Below, in pieces: positions 8,299-15,639 of a stretch of DNA of 64,000 nt. The first letter of the stretch is position 1, and every line of letters starts with the position of its first letter. The notes below the pieces were generated by a model, which searched no databases, was not told the origin of the DNA, and was given only the letters and a program-made list of their open reading frames with translations. This DNA is from an uncultured Erysipelotrichaceae bacterium (GTDB taxonomy: Bacteria > Bacillota_I > Bacilli_A > Erysipelotrichales > Coprobacillaceae), in contig CAJUOS010000002.1 in assembly GCA_910588075.1 (NCBI GenBank), positions 44,583 to 108,582 on the forward strand. The letters are read 5' to 3'. Made by a program: the position numbers and the translations under genes.

Positions 8299-9049
8299 AT
8301 TGATAATTTCTAAAGTCTACTAACTCTATATTATTTTCTTGAATCCACTGTTTTAACCACTGACTACATAAGAACTCACATTCCATAGTTCTTATTAAAG
8401 TATAAGATGAATGAGTTAATATATATTGGTCTAAATATCCTGGATGAAAAACAGCAACTGCACATGGATTATCCTTAACAATATCTAAATGTTTATTCAT
8501 AAATACTTTAGGATCATATAATCCTTTTTCATCAAGTGATGCAAAAGGAAAACCAACAACTCCATTTTGTTTTTCCCATTCTTTATCCATAATTGGATTT
8601 TCAAAAAATAAATCATGTTTTTTAGCTACATTCTTTAAAGCAATAAAGAAATTTTTTGAGAATACTGCATGTCCTTCAAAATAATCAGGTTTCTTTCCAG
8701 TTATTTCTATAAACCTTTGAAGTTGTGCTTCTATCTCCATTTCACATTCTTTAACATTAATAGTATCTTCTTTTCTTTGTCTTATATCTTTGCTTGTGCA
8801 AAAGTCTCCATTCTCTTGTACTAATGAAGGAATAAGCTCTACTTGACTTAATGGCTTTCCTGCACAAATATTAGCATGTAATCCTAATGCAATATCACAA
8901 TCTTTAATAAGATTATAACCATGTTGAGTTGCTTCCATGTTAGTCATCATTCCAACACTTGTAATAACTCCATCTTTAATTGCTTTATAAATACCACAAT
9001 TAACTCCTTCACTAAACCCTAAATCATCTGCTCTCATAATTAATTTCAT
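8297..9049 (-). CDS. YdjC/ChbG-family carbohydrate deacetylase
   Basis: Metal-dependent deacetylase of the YdjC family, which removes acetyl groups from short N-acetylated sugars such as diacetylchitobiose. It has 250 residues. The hallmark IMRADDLGFSEGVNCGI near the start carries the metal-binding Asp pair. LGLHANICAGKPLS and DYFEGHAVF supply histidines, and FHPGYLD supplies the last metal/catalytic histidine. The ATG at 9049 is 9 bases after aaggag; an in-frame TTG at 9058 is too close. Substrate is not established; no chitobiose PTS lies beside it. Confidence 0.9.
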   Translation of the reverse strand: MKLIMRADDLGFSEGVNCGIYKAIKDGVITSVGMMTNMEATQHGYNLIKDCDIALGLHANICAGKPLSQVELIPSLVQENGDFCTSKDIRQRKEDTINVKECEMEIEAQLQRFIEITGKKPDYFEGHAVFSKNFFIALKNVAKKHDLFFENPIMDKEWEKQNGVVGFPFASLDEKGLYDPKVFMNKHLDIVKDNPCAVAVFHPGYLDQYILTHSSYTLIRTMECEFLCSQWLKQWIQENNIELVDFRNYQ

Positions 9050-9090
9050 ATGTATCAACTCCTTGATATCATTATATCATTCTTAATAAT

Positions 9091-9143
9091 AAAAAAAAGC
9101 TGAACAAATCAACTTTTTAAAAAGTTATTTTTGTTACAGCTTC
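9091..9143 (-). terminator. Terminator of the AsnC-aminotransferase operon
   Basis: Long imperfect hairpin aagctg..aacaaa..aacttttt / aaaaagtt..tttgtt..cagctt followed by nine T on the minus strand; the aminotransferase stop codon lies in its first arm. Confidence 0.75.
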
Positions 9144-10309
9144 TTGTTTAATTTTTCTATAAATAGTTTTATTTTTTCTGTTGCTATTTTTAATTCTTCA
9201 ATACTATATGCATAAGAAACACGTATGAAACCTTCTCCAGCTGGTCCAAATGCAGTTCCAGGTACACATGCTACTTTTTGATCATCTAAAAGTTGTTCAC
9301 AAAATTCATCAGATGTTAACCCTGTTGATTTGATACAAGGAAATACATAAAATGCTCCTTGTGGCTTAAATGTTTCAAGTCCCATATCATTGAATGCTTT
9401 TACACAGAAGTTTCTTCTAGTCATATATGAATCTCTCATGTCTTCTACTTCTTCTTGACAATGTTTCAACCCTTCTAACGCACCATATTGAGCAGCTGAA
9501 GGTGCTGACATTATAATATATTGATGAATCTTTGTCATCATTTTTGAAAAGAATTCATTAGATAAAACATATCCTAATCTCCATCCAGTCATTGCAAAAG
9601 CTTTAGAAAATCCACTAATAATAATACATTGATCCTTAATTTCATCAAATGAAGCAATAGAACAAAATTCATCTTCATAACTTAATTCAGCATATATTTC
9701 ATCAGCAATAACAATAATTCCTGATTCTTTAATAATAGGAACAATTTTTTGATAATCTTCTCTTGTCATAAATCCTCCAGTTGGATTAGAAGGATAATTC
9801 AAAATAATAGCTTTTGTCTTTTGTGTAATAGCTGATTTTAATAATTCAGGTGTAAGTTTAAATTGATCTTCATGTCTCAATGTAATAGGTACAACTATTC
9901 CCCCAGACAATTCTACCCCAGGAGTATATGCAACATATCCAGGATCTAATACAATGACTTCATCACCTGGATTGACTAATGTTCTTAAAGCAATATCTAT
10001 ACCTTCTGAACCCCCGACTGTTATAATACACTCCTTTTCTGGATTATATGAAACTTGAAATCTTCTTTGATAATATTGACAAATTTCTTCTCTTAATTCT
10101 AATAATCCACGATTAGCTGTATAAAAGGTTTTACCCTTTTCAATAGAATATATTGCAGCTTCTCTAATTGTCCAAGGTGTTGTAAAATCAGGCTCTCCTA
10201 CTCCCAAAGAAATAACACCTTCCATTTGTGAAGCCAAATCAAAAAACTTTCTAATTCCACTTGGTTTTATAATTTTTGCACGATTACTTATCTTATCTTC
10301 ATAATTCAT
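9134..10309 (-). CDS. Class I/II pyridoxal-phosphate aminotransferase
   Basis: Amino acid aminotransferase of the AspC/PatA type, 391 residues, standard length. The PLP lysine is in ISGFSKAFAMTGWRLGY. Other motifs are NYPSNPTGGF, ADEIYAELSYE and the C-terminal arginine region FIRVSYA that binds the substrate carboxylate. Its ATG is one base after the stop of the AsnC-family regulator, with ggtggtga as ribosome site, so the two are a coupled operon. Exact amino acid is not determinable; PatA/aspartate or aromatic activity is likely, and regulation by an Lrp-type protein fits amino-acid metabolism. Confidence 0.93.
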   Translation of the reverse strand: MNYEDKISNRAKIIKPSGIRKFFDLASQMEGVISLGVGEPDFTTPWTIREAAIYSIEKGKTFYTANRGLLELREEICQYYQRRFQVSYNPEKECIITVGGSEGIDIALRTLVNPGDEVIVLDPGYVAYTPGVELSGGIVVPITLRHEDQFKLTPELLKSAITQKTKAIILNYPSNPTGGFMTREDYQKIVPIIKESGIIVIADEIYAELSYEDEFCSIASFDEIKDQCIIISGFSKAFAMTGWRLGYVLSNEFFSKMMTKIHQYIIMSAPSAAQYGALEGLKHCQEEVEDMRDSYMTRRNFCVKAFNDMGLETFKPQGAFYVFPCIKSTGLTSDEFCEQLLDDQKVACVPGTAFGPAGEGFIRVSYAYSIEELKIATEKIKLFIEKLNKKL

Positions 10310-10310
10310 A

Positions 10311-10802
10311 TTATGGAGTCACCACCAATCTATCATTTTTTCCATCTTCATCTTCAATTAAAATAACACCATTATTCTTATATTGTTTTAATACAAAATA
10401 AGTTGATGTTCCTGTTACTCCATCTAAACATGCTAATTTACTAGCAACAAAATGAGCAACCTCTTGCATTGTCTTTCCTTTAACAATAGCCATAAATTCA
10501 AAACTTCCACTTAATAAATAAACCGTATCAACTTCACTAAATTTATAAATATGACTTGCAATACGATCATAACCATAATCTCTTTCAGGACTTGCATTAA
10601 TTTGAATCAATGCTGTTACAATTTCTGTACTTGTACGATCCCAATTTACAATTGTATGATAACCACAAATGACTTTCTCTTGTTCTAATTCTGTTAATCT
10701 TTGAATAATATCATCTTTTGATTCATCTAAGGCGGCCGCTAGGTCAGTAATCTTCATCCTTGCATTTTTTTGTAATAATTTCAATAATAACTTATCTTCC
10801 AT
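10311..10802 (-). CDS. AsnC/Lrp-family transcriptional regulator
   Basis: Feast/famine regulator of 163 residues: N-terminal winged helix-turn-helix (1-55) and C-terminal RAM ligand-binding domain (about 65-150, including GSFEFMAIVKGKTMQEVAHFV). The ATG at 10802 has ggagag at correct spacing, whereas a further upstream in-frame ATG would place that ribosome site inside the gene. It is the first gene of a two-gene operon with the aminotransferase, and probably senses an amino acid made or used by it. A short GC-rich patch (about 10731-10740, containing a NotI site) encodes LAAAL. Confidence 0.92.
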   Translation of the reverse strand: MEDKLLLKLLQKNARMKITDLAAALDESKDDIIQRLTELEQEKVICGYHTIVNWDRTSTEIVTALIQINASPERDYGYDRIASHIYKFSEVDTVYLLSGSFEFMAIVKGKTMQEVAHFVASKLACLDGVTGTSTYFVLKQYKNNGVILIEDEDGKNDRLVVTP

Positions 10803-10942
10803 AACGATCTCTCCTTTTTTATATGTTACCATTGTATTACAAATTAACCCATTAGAAAAGTATTAATTTATTTTTTTATAGAAATCAATATTCGCAAATA
10901 AATGATGAATATGCTAAAATAAATATATAAGGAGGTTTATAT

Positions 10943-11974
10943 ATGAAGATATTTTATGTTTCTAGTTATGGAAAAAATGATGATAAAGGAATTTATATTC
11001 TTAAATTTGATAAAGAAACACTCCAAATGAAGTTAATACAACAAATTGTTACAAGAGATTATCCATCTTATATGATTACAAAAGATCACATTTTATATAT
11101 TGCATATAAAAATGCAAGTTCTCATAATGATGGTGGAGGACTGGGAAGTTTCTCAATTTATCAAGATGAACTTATTCTTAACAATAATTACAGTTCTAGT
11201 GGAAGATCTTATACACACTTATGTGTGGCTGATAATCAAAGATATATTTTTGCAGCTAACTATCATATAGGTGCAACAGCTTCATATGAATTAGAAAATA
11301 AAATTATTACCCAAAAAATAAGTGCCATTAGACATAAAGGTCTTGGTCCTGACTTATTAAAGCGTCAAACAAGTCCTCATGCTCATTGTGTAGGAATTAC
11401 ACCTGACAAACAATTTGTCTATTCTGTTGATCTTGGTGCAGATAAAGTTGTTATGTATCGCTATCATCAAGGTGTATTAATGGAGGATACAGATTTTACT
11501 TTAAATATATTACCTGGTTCTGGTCCTCGTCATATGATTTTTTCTCAAGATGGGAAATTTGCATATCTTGTTAATGAGATTGCTAATAATATTATGGTTT
11601 TTAAGTATAATGAAGGTCGTTTTAGCTTAATTCAAGCTATTCACTGTATTCCTCGTCATTTTAAAGGATTTTCTAGTGCTTCAGCTATTCGTATGACATC
11701 AACTGGAGAACATTTATTTGTATCTAATCGTGGTCATAATAGTATTGCTATGTATCGTGTTAATAAAGAAACTGGTAAAATATCTCTTTTATATATGGTC
11801 CATACTGGTAAAGATCCTAGAGATTTTAATATTTTAGATGATCAATATCTCATTGTTGGATGTCAAGGTGATAATAAATTACAAGTTCTCACTTTTGATG
11901 AACAGAATGAAAAATTATTATTAAGTGATTCTGAATTAGAAATTCCTTCACCTGTTTGTATAGCTTTTGAATAA
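10943..11974 (+). CDS. Lactonase / 6-phosphogluconolactonase-like beta-propeller protein
   Basis: Member of the seven-bladed beta-propeller lactonase family (Pgl type), 343 residues, standard length, cytosolic. Characteristic segments are KRQTSPHAHCVGITPDKQFV, DLGADKVVMYR, GSGPRHMIFSQDGKFAYLVNE and SNRGHNSIAMYRV. The family hydrolyses 6-phosphogluconolactone or other sugar lactones; which one cannot be told here. It has an ideal ribosome site (aaggagg) and its own terminator, so it is monocistronic. Confidence 0.88.
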   Translation: MKIFYVSSYGKNDDKGIYILKFDKETLQMKLIQQIVTRDYPSYMITKDHILYIAYKNASSHNDGGGLGSFSIYQDELILNNNYSSSGRSYTHLCVADNQRYIFAANYHIGATASYELENKIITQKISAIRHKGLGPDLLKRQTSPHAHCVGITPDKQFVYSVDLGADKVVMYRYHQGVLMEDTDFTLNILPGSGPRHMIFSQDGKFAYLVNEIANNIMVFKYNEGRFSLIQAIHCIPRHFKGFSSASAIRMTSTGEHLFVSNRGHNSIAMYRVNKETGKISLLYMVHTGKDPRDFNILDDQYLIVGCQGDNKLQVLTFDEQNEKLLLSDSELEIPSPVCIAFE

Positions 11975-11996
11975 GGACAATTATTTGTCCTTTTTT
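11975..11996 (+). terminator. Terminator of the lactonase gene
   Basis: ggacaa / ttgtcc stem with 4-base loop and six T, immediately after the stop codon. Confidence 0.85.
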
Positions 11997-12043
11997 CCAA
12001 TAAAAACATGATTACTTTATTCTAGTAAAAGAGGTGAAGTATT

Positions 12044-12541
12044 GTGAAGTTAGAAAAACTATTAATAAAACTAACAGAAAAAGATGAAGATGCTTTTAAT
12101 GAATTTTATAATGATTATGCCAGACTTATTTTCACAATTGCCTTTTCTATATTAAAAGATGATGAAGCTAATGATGTTGTTCAAAATGTTTGTATGAAAT
12201 TAACTTCTTTATCTTTAAAATCATTACCTCATACAAATGCTAAATCTTGGCTTTATTCTCTTATTAGAAATGAATCATATCTTTTATATAAAAAGAAAAA
12301 AAGAGAAACTCATATTGATTTTATTGAAATATCTAATGATGAAATCAATCAAATAAATGATAAATTATTTATAGAACAATGTTTTCAATTATTAAATCAT
12401 CAAGAAAAAGAGGTTATGATGTTTAAATTAAATGGTTTTAAATTTAGAGAGATTAGTCAATTTATTCATAAACCTACAAATACTTGTATTTGGTTATATC
12501 ATCAAGCTATTCAAAAGATAAGGAGGAATATTGATGGATAG
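12044..12541 (+). CDS. Sigma-70 family (ECF-like) RNA polymerase sigma factor
   Basis: Alternative sigma factor of 165 residues with region 2 (about 12-75, AFNEFYNDYARLIFTIAFSILKD and SWLYSLIRNESY) and region 4 helix-turn-helix (about 110-160, LNHQEKEVMMFKLNGFKFREISQFI). There is no region 3, as in ECF sigmas. Start is GTG at 12044 behind agaggtg. The downstream membrane-protein gene overlaps its end by 8 bases, the arrangement seen for sigma/anti-sigma pairs. Region 4 is divergent in its last helix (KPTNTCIWLYHQAIQKIRR), so some DNA-binding change is possible. Confidence 0.88.
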   Translation: MKLEKLLIKLTEKDEDAFNEFYNDYARLIFTIAFSILKDDEANDVVQNVCMKLTSLSLKSLPHTNAKSWLYSLIRNESYLLYKKKKRETHIDFIEISNDEINQINDKLFIEQCFQLLNHQEKEVMMFKLNGFKFREISQFIHKPTNTCIWLYHQAIQKIRRNIDG

Positions 12542-12920
12542 AAAAATATTAAAGAAAATGAATAAAGATATTGATTTCTATTATATCTATCAAAAAGATG
12601 AACTTAAAGATAAGCTTCATATTCAAAAAAAGAATAAAACATTTTTTATTCCTAAACTGATTTTAGCAATATCTATTTGTGTTTGTATTTATTGTTATCA
12701 AATAAAACAACCTCATATAGAAACAATAACAATTCCTCAATATATTATTATGCCTCGAAATAATTCAGAATACCACAAAGAATCTACTCAAAAAATAATA
12801 GAAAACAAATTAAATAATATTATTATTCAATTTGAACAATATCAATATATTGATATTTATATATTATGCAGTTTTAATATTATCATTATTTCTTATATCT
12901 TTTATAAAAAACACCAATAA
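12534..12920 (+). CDS. Small membrane protein, putative anti-sigma factor
   Basis: 128 residues. No family is recognised. A basic cytosolic N terminus (about 1-36) is followed by a membrane helix (about 37-55, IPKLILAISICVCIYCYQI), a short external stretch, and a second hydrophobic helix near the C terminus (YIDIYILCSFNIIIISYIFY). The ATG at 12534 has a strong aaggagg and overlaps the sigma gene by 8 bases, so the two are co-translated. Position and topology suggest membrane sequestration of the sigma factor, but there is no sequence match to a known anti-sigma domain. Confidence 0.7.
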   Translation: MDRKILKKMNKDIDFYYIYQKDELKDKLHIQKKNKTFFIPKLILAISICVCIYCYQIKQPHIETITIPQYIIMPRNNSEYHKESTQKIIENKLNNIIIQFEQYQYIDIYILCSFNIIIISYIFYKKHQ

Positions 12921-12963
12921 ATAATATATTTTATACATCATGTCTTATGAAAGGATGATGAAA

Positions 12964-13362
12964 ATGAAAATATTAAAATGTAGTATTATATTTATAATGT
13001 TATTAGCTGGTTATGGTTATTTTGAAAATGTTGCAAGCACTACTCAGTATCAAAATGAAGTGCCAAAAATAGAAAAAACCAAACAAAAGAATTGGAAATA
13101 TTATCAAGAATATTCTAATATATTTGAAGGAGCTTCAAGGAAATGTGGTAACTCTGATACATATTATTTTGAAAATGTAGAAGTTATTGACATTAATAGA
13201 GAAAATAATAGATTATTTGTTACTTTAAGAAACCATGAAAATAAGAGATATTCTGCTTTTATTCAATATAAACAACTTCCAAATCTTATTCCTAAAAAAA
13301 TTGATGTTGTTGTCAGTTCATTTGTTAAACAATCATTGCCTCCTATATTATATAAACAATAA
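12964..13362 (+). CDS. Exported or membrane-anchored small protein, third gene of sigma cassette
   Basis: 132 residues, unknown family. The N terminus is a signal peptide or anchor (MKILKCSIIFIMLLAGYGYF) and the rest is a small extracytoplasmic domain with one conserved-looking cysteine (RKCGNSDTYYF). Several clustered ATG codons (12940, 12955, 12958, 12964) are possible starts; 12964 gives the best spacing from gaaagg. It follows the membrane protein by about 40 bases and precedes a bidirectional terminator, completing a three-gene unit with the sigma factor. Confidence 0.65.
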   Translation: MKILKCSIIFIMLLAGYGYFENVASTTQYQNEVPKIEKTKQKNWKYYQEYSNIFEGASRKCGNSDTYYFENVEVIDINRENNRLFVTLRNHENKRYSAFIQYKQLPNLIPKKIDVVVSSFVKQSLPPILYKQ

Positions 13363-13384
13363 TTCTATTATGATGAATGTAAAC

Positions 13385-13408
13385 AAAAAAGGCACACTTG
13401 CCTTTTTT
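13385..13408. terminator. Bidirectional terminator
   Basis: aaaaaaggca / tgcctttttt perfect 10-bp stem with 4-base loop; it ends the sigma cassette on the plus strand and the HAD gene on the minus strand. Confidence 0.9.
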
Positions 13409-14042
13409 ATATTTTCATATCTTTAAATGTATAATAACTTTCATCAGCTATATCTTTTATCGTTTCCCAATCGTTATCATTAAATTTATCATATATTGCT
13501 TTCACATAAAAACCTGCTTTTTTAGCTGTTTTTATAGCATATAAGGCATCTTCTACAATAATACATTCTGTTGGTTTTAACCCCATTCTTTTAGCTACTT
13601 CAATATAACTTTGAGGATTTGTTTTTGTCAAACAAATTTCATAACAAGCATAAACATCATCAAAATATTTTAAAATCCCTAGTCTTTGAAATGCTTTCTT
13701 GGCTAGTGATGAATCACTTGCTGTTAAAACACACATCTTATAATGACTATCTTGGCATTTTTGTAAAAAATCTTTTACTCCTTCTTTTAAAAGTATTTCA
13801 TGCTCATATTTATCTTTAATAATATTTTTAATATCTTTCACTATTTCTTCATTTGTCTTGTTTAAATGAAATTGATTATTCATATATTCTGCACCTTCGA
13901 GTAATTCTAAGTGAGCAAGTTTATCATCCAAATCTGGATCAGTATCTAAACCCAAACTTTCTAAATATCTATTTCCAATATTATGCCATGCTTTGATAGA
14001 ATCTAATAAAGTTCCATCCATGTCAAAAATATATCCTTTCAT
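13407..14042 (-). CDS. HAD-superfamily phosphatase
   Basis: Haloacid-dehalogenase-type hydrolase of 211 residues with a helical cap (beta-phosphoglucomutase/Gph-like subclass). Motif I is FDMDGTLLDS with nucleophile Asp8 and acid/base Asp10. Motif II is CVLTASDSS, a lysine lies in CLTKTNPQSY, and motif III/IV is CIIVEDALYAIKTAKKAG. The substrate, a small phosphorylated metabolite, is unknown. Start ATG follows taggagg. It lies just downstream of noc but behind a terminator, so co-transcription is at most partial. Confidence 0.9.
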   Translation of the reverse strand: MKGYIFDMDGTLLDSIKAWHNIGNRYLESLGLDTDPDLDDKLAHLELLEGAEYMNNQFHLNKTNEEIVKDIKNIIKDKYEHEILLKEGVKDFLQKCQDSHYKMCVLTASDSSLAKKAFQRLGILKYFDDVYACYEICLTKTNPQSYIEVAKRMGLKPTECIIVEDALYAIKTAKKAGFYVKAIYDKFNDNDWETIKDIADESYYTFKDMKI

Positions 14043-14059
14043 TTATCTTTCCTCCTACA

Positions 14060-14083
14060 AAAACAAACCACTTTCGTGGTTTA
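14060..14083 (-). terminator. Terminator of the mnmG-rsmG-noc cluster
   Basis: aaaccac / gtggttt stem with gaaa loop on the minus strand followed by gttttt; the noc stop codon is in the stem. Confidence 0.8.
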
Positions 14084-14848
14084 TTTTTTCATTTTGATTG
14101 TATAAACAATTTCCTCTTCACTATCTTTTGTTTCTAAACTAATAGATACTCCTGTTTGTTCTATCATTTGAATTGCTTGATCTAATGTATTCAAAGCTAT
14201 TTTTAAATTTTGAGAGATTTTTTTTGTTTTTGACTTTTTAGGCTTTATTTCTGTTTTACTTTTAATTTTTTGTTCTGTTTGCTCAACATTCCACCCTTTA
14301 GCTAAAATTTCTCTTAACATATTATTTTGTTGGCTTGTTGTATTAAGTTTCAATAAAGCTCTTGCATGCCTTTCTGTAATATCTCTTCTTCTAACTGCTT
14401 CTTGTACAGTCATTGGTAATTGTAATAATCTTAATTTATTGGCAATTGTTGATTGTTTTTTACCTACACGCTTTGCTAATTGTTCTTGTGTTAAATCTTG
14501 TGTATCTAATAATTGTTGATATGCCAATGCTTCTTCTATTGGTGAAAGATTTTCTCTTTGAATATTCTCAACAATAGCAGCCGTGGCAGTTTCTTTTTCA
14601 TCTAATTTTTGCACAATACAAGGAACTTCATTAATATTAGCAAGTTTACATGCTCTATAACGACGTTCTCCTACTACAATTTGATATTTTCCATTATAAG
14701 GTCTAACTACAATTGGTTGTAATAAACCATTTTGTTGAATTGATACTGCAAGTTCTTGAATTTTTTCTTTTTCAAAGTGTGTTCTTGGTTGTTTTTCATT
14801 AGCAACAATATTATGAATATCTATAAATTTATATATAGGTTCTTTCAC
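14081..14848 (-). CDS. noc: ParB-family nucleoid occlusion protein Noc
   Basis: CTP-dependent DNA clamp that binds chromosomal Noc sites and blocks division over the nucleoid. It has 255 residues from GTG 14848, which has ggag at 7-base spacing; a GTG at 14863 is in frame but sits over that ribosome site. The CTP-binding motif GERRYRAC and the helix-turn-helix region QSTIANKLRLLQLP with ITERHARALLKL match Noc rather than plain ParB. The C-terminal IALNTLDQAIQMIEQTG is also Noc-like. Order mnmG-rsmG-noc is that of Bacillus. The protein begins MKEPIYKFIDI, without the N-terminal amphipathic membrane helix known in Bacillus Noc. Confidence 0.9.
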   Translation of the reverse strand: MKEPIYKFIDIHNIVANEKQPRTHFEKEKIQELAVSIQQNGLLQPIVVRPYNGKYQIVVGERRYRACKLANINEVPCIVQKLDEKETATAAIVENIQRENLSPIEEALAYQQLLDTQDLTQEQLAKRVGKKQSTIANKLRLLQLPMTVQEAVRRRDITERHARALLKLNTTSQQNNMLREILAKGWNVEQTEQKIKSKTEIKPKKSKTKKISQNLKIALNTLDQAIQMIEQTGVSISLETKDSEEEIVYTIKMKK

Positions 14849-14895
14849 TTTATCACTCCTCACTTCGTTTCATATTATATCATTTTTTGTTGTAA

Positions 14896-14931
14896 AACAA
14901 AAGAGACAGATAATAATCTGCTCTTTATAAA
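14896..14931 (-). terminator. Terminator after rsmG
   Basis: Minus strand aaagag-cagat / atctg-tctcttt stem with tatt loop followed by a T-rich tail; it separates rsmG from noc, so noc may be partly read through or have its own promoter. Confidence 0.7.
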
Positions 14932-15629
14932 GGTTTCTTTTTTATCTTTCCAAATTGTCTGGGATATTTTATAGGTGTATCTTTTTGTTTATGAATATAA
15001 ATATTACAACGATGATCATTTTCATCTGTTAATGTAAAATCAACTTCTTTAACAACTTTTCCACCTAAGGTTTCAATTCCTTTTTTAGCTTCTAATAATT
15101 CTTCTTTTGCTTTTAAACCTTTTAATGTTATAAAATATCCATTCTTTTTTACTAATGGTAAACAAAGTTCATCTAGTATATTCAATCTTGCAACTGCTCT
15201 AGCTGTTACAAGATCAAATGATTGTCTATGTTCTTTGGCATATTCTTCTGCTCTAGCACTAATGGCTTCTACATTCTTCAATTCTAAAACTTGAATAAGT
15301 TGTTTTAAAAATGTAATGCGTTTTGTAAGTGAATCTACAATTGTAATTTTTAAATCAGGATAAACTATTTTTAGAGGAATAGAAGGAAATCCTGCTCCTG
15401 CTCCAATATCACATAATGATTGTGTATCTAAAGTATAATCAAATGAAATTGTTAATGAATCATAAAAATGTTTTAAATAAACATCTTCCTTTTCAGTAAT
15501 AGCTGTAAGATTCATTTTTTCATTCCATTCTATTAATGTTTGATAATAAAGTTCAAATTGTTTAATTTGTTTATCTGATAAAGTAATTCCTTTACTTTCT
15601 AATACTTGTATAAATTCTTCTTGATTCAT
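14925..15629 (-). CDS. rsmG: 16S rRNA (guanine527-N7)-methyltransferase
   Basis: SAM-dependent methyltransferase that modifies G527 of 16S rRNA; formerly GidB. It has 234 residues, standard length. The N-terminal helix region includes WNEKMNLTAITE, the SAM site is CDIGAGAGFPSIPLKI, and SARAEEYA and VTARAVARL are the family motifs. It lies 10 bases downstream of mnmG on the same strand, an operon found widely in bacteria. A terminator follows. Confidence 0.96.
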   Translation of the reverse strand: MNQEEFIQVLESKGITLSDKQIKQFELYYQTLIEWNEKMNLTAITEKEDVYLKHFYDSLTISFDYTLDTQSLCDIGAGAGFPSIPLKIVYPDLKITIVDSLTKRITFLKQLIQVLELKNVEAISARAEEYAKEHRQSFDLVTARAVARLNILDELCLPLVKKNGYFITLKGLKAKEELLEAKKGIETLGGKVVKEVDFTLTDENDHRCNIYIHKQKDTPIKYPRQFGKIKKKPL

Positions 15630-15639
15630 ATTGTCCTCT

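Noticed and set aside
10731..10741. GC-rich patch with a NotI recognition sequence inside the AsnC gene, suggestive of cloning or transfer
   Set aside because: It encodes an in-frame LAAAL expected in the family helix region, and flanks are native AT-rich DNA; a chance use of GC-rich alanine codons is sufficient.
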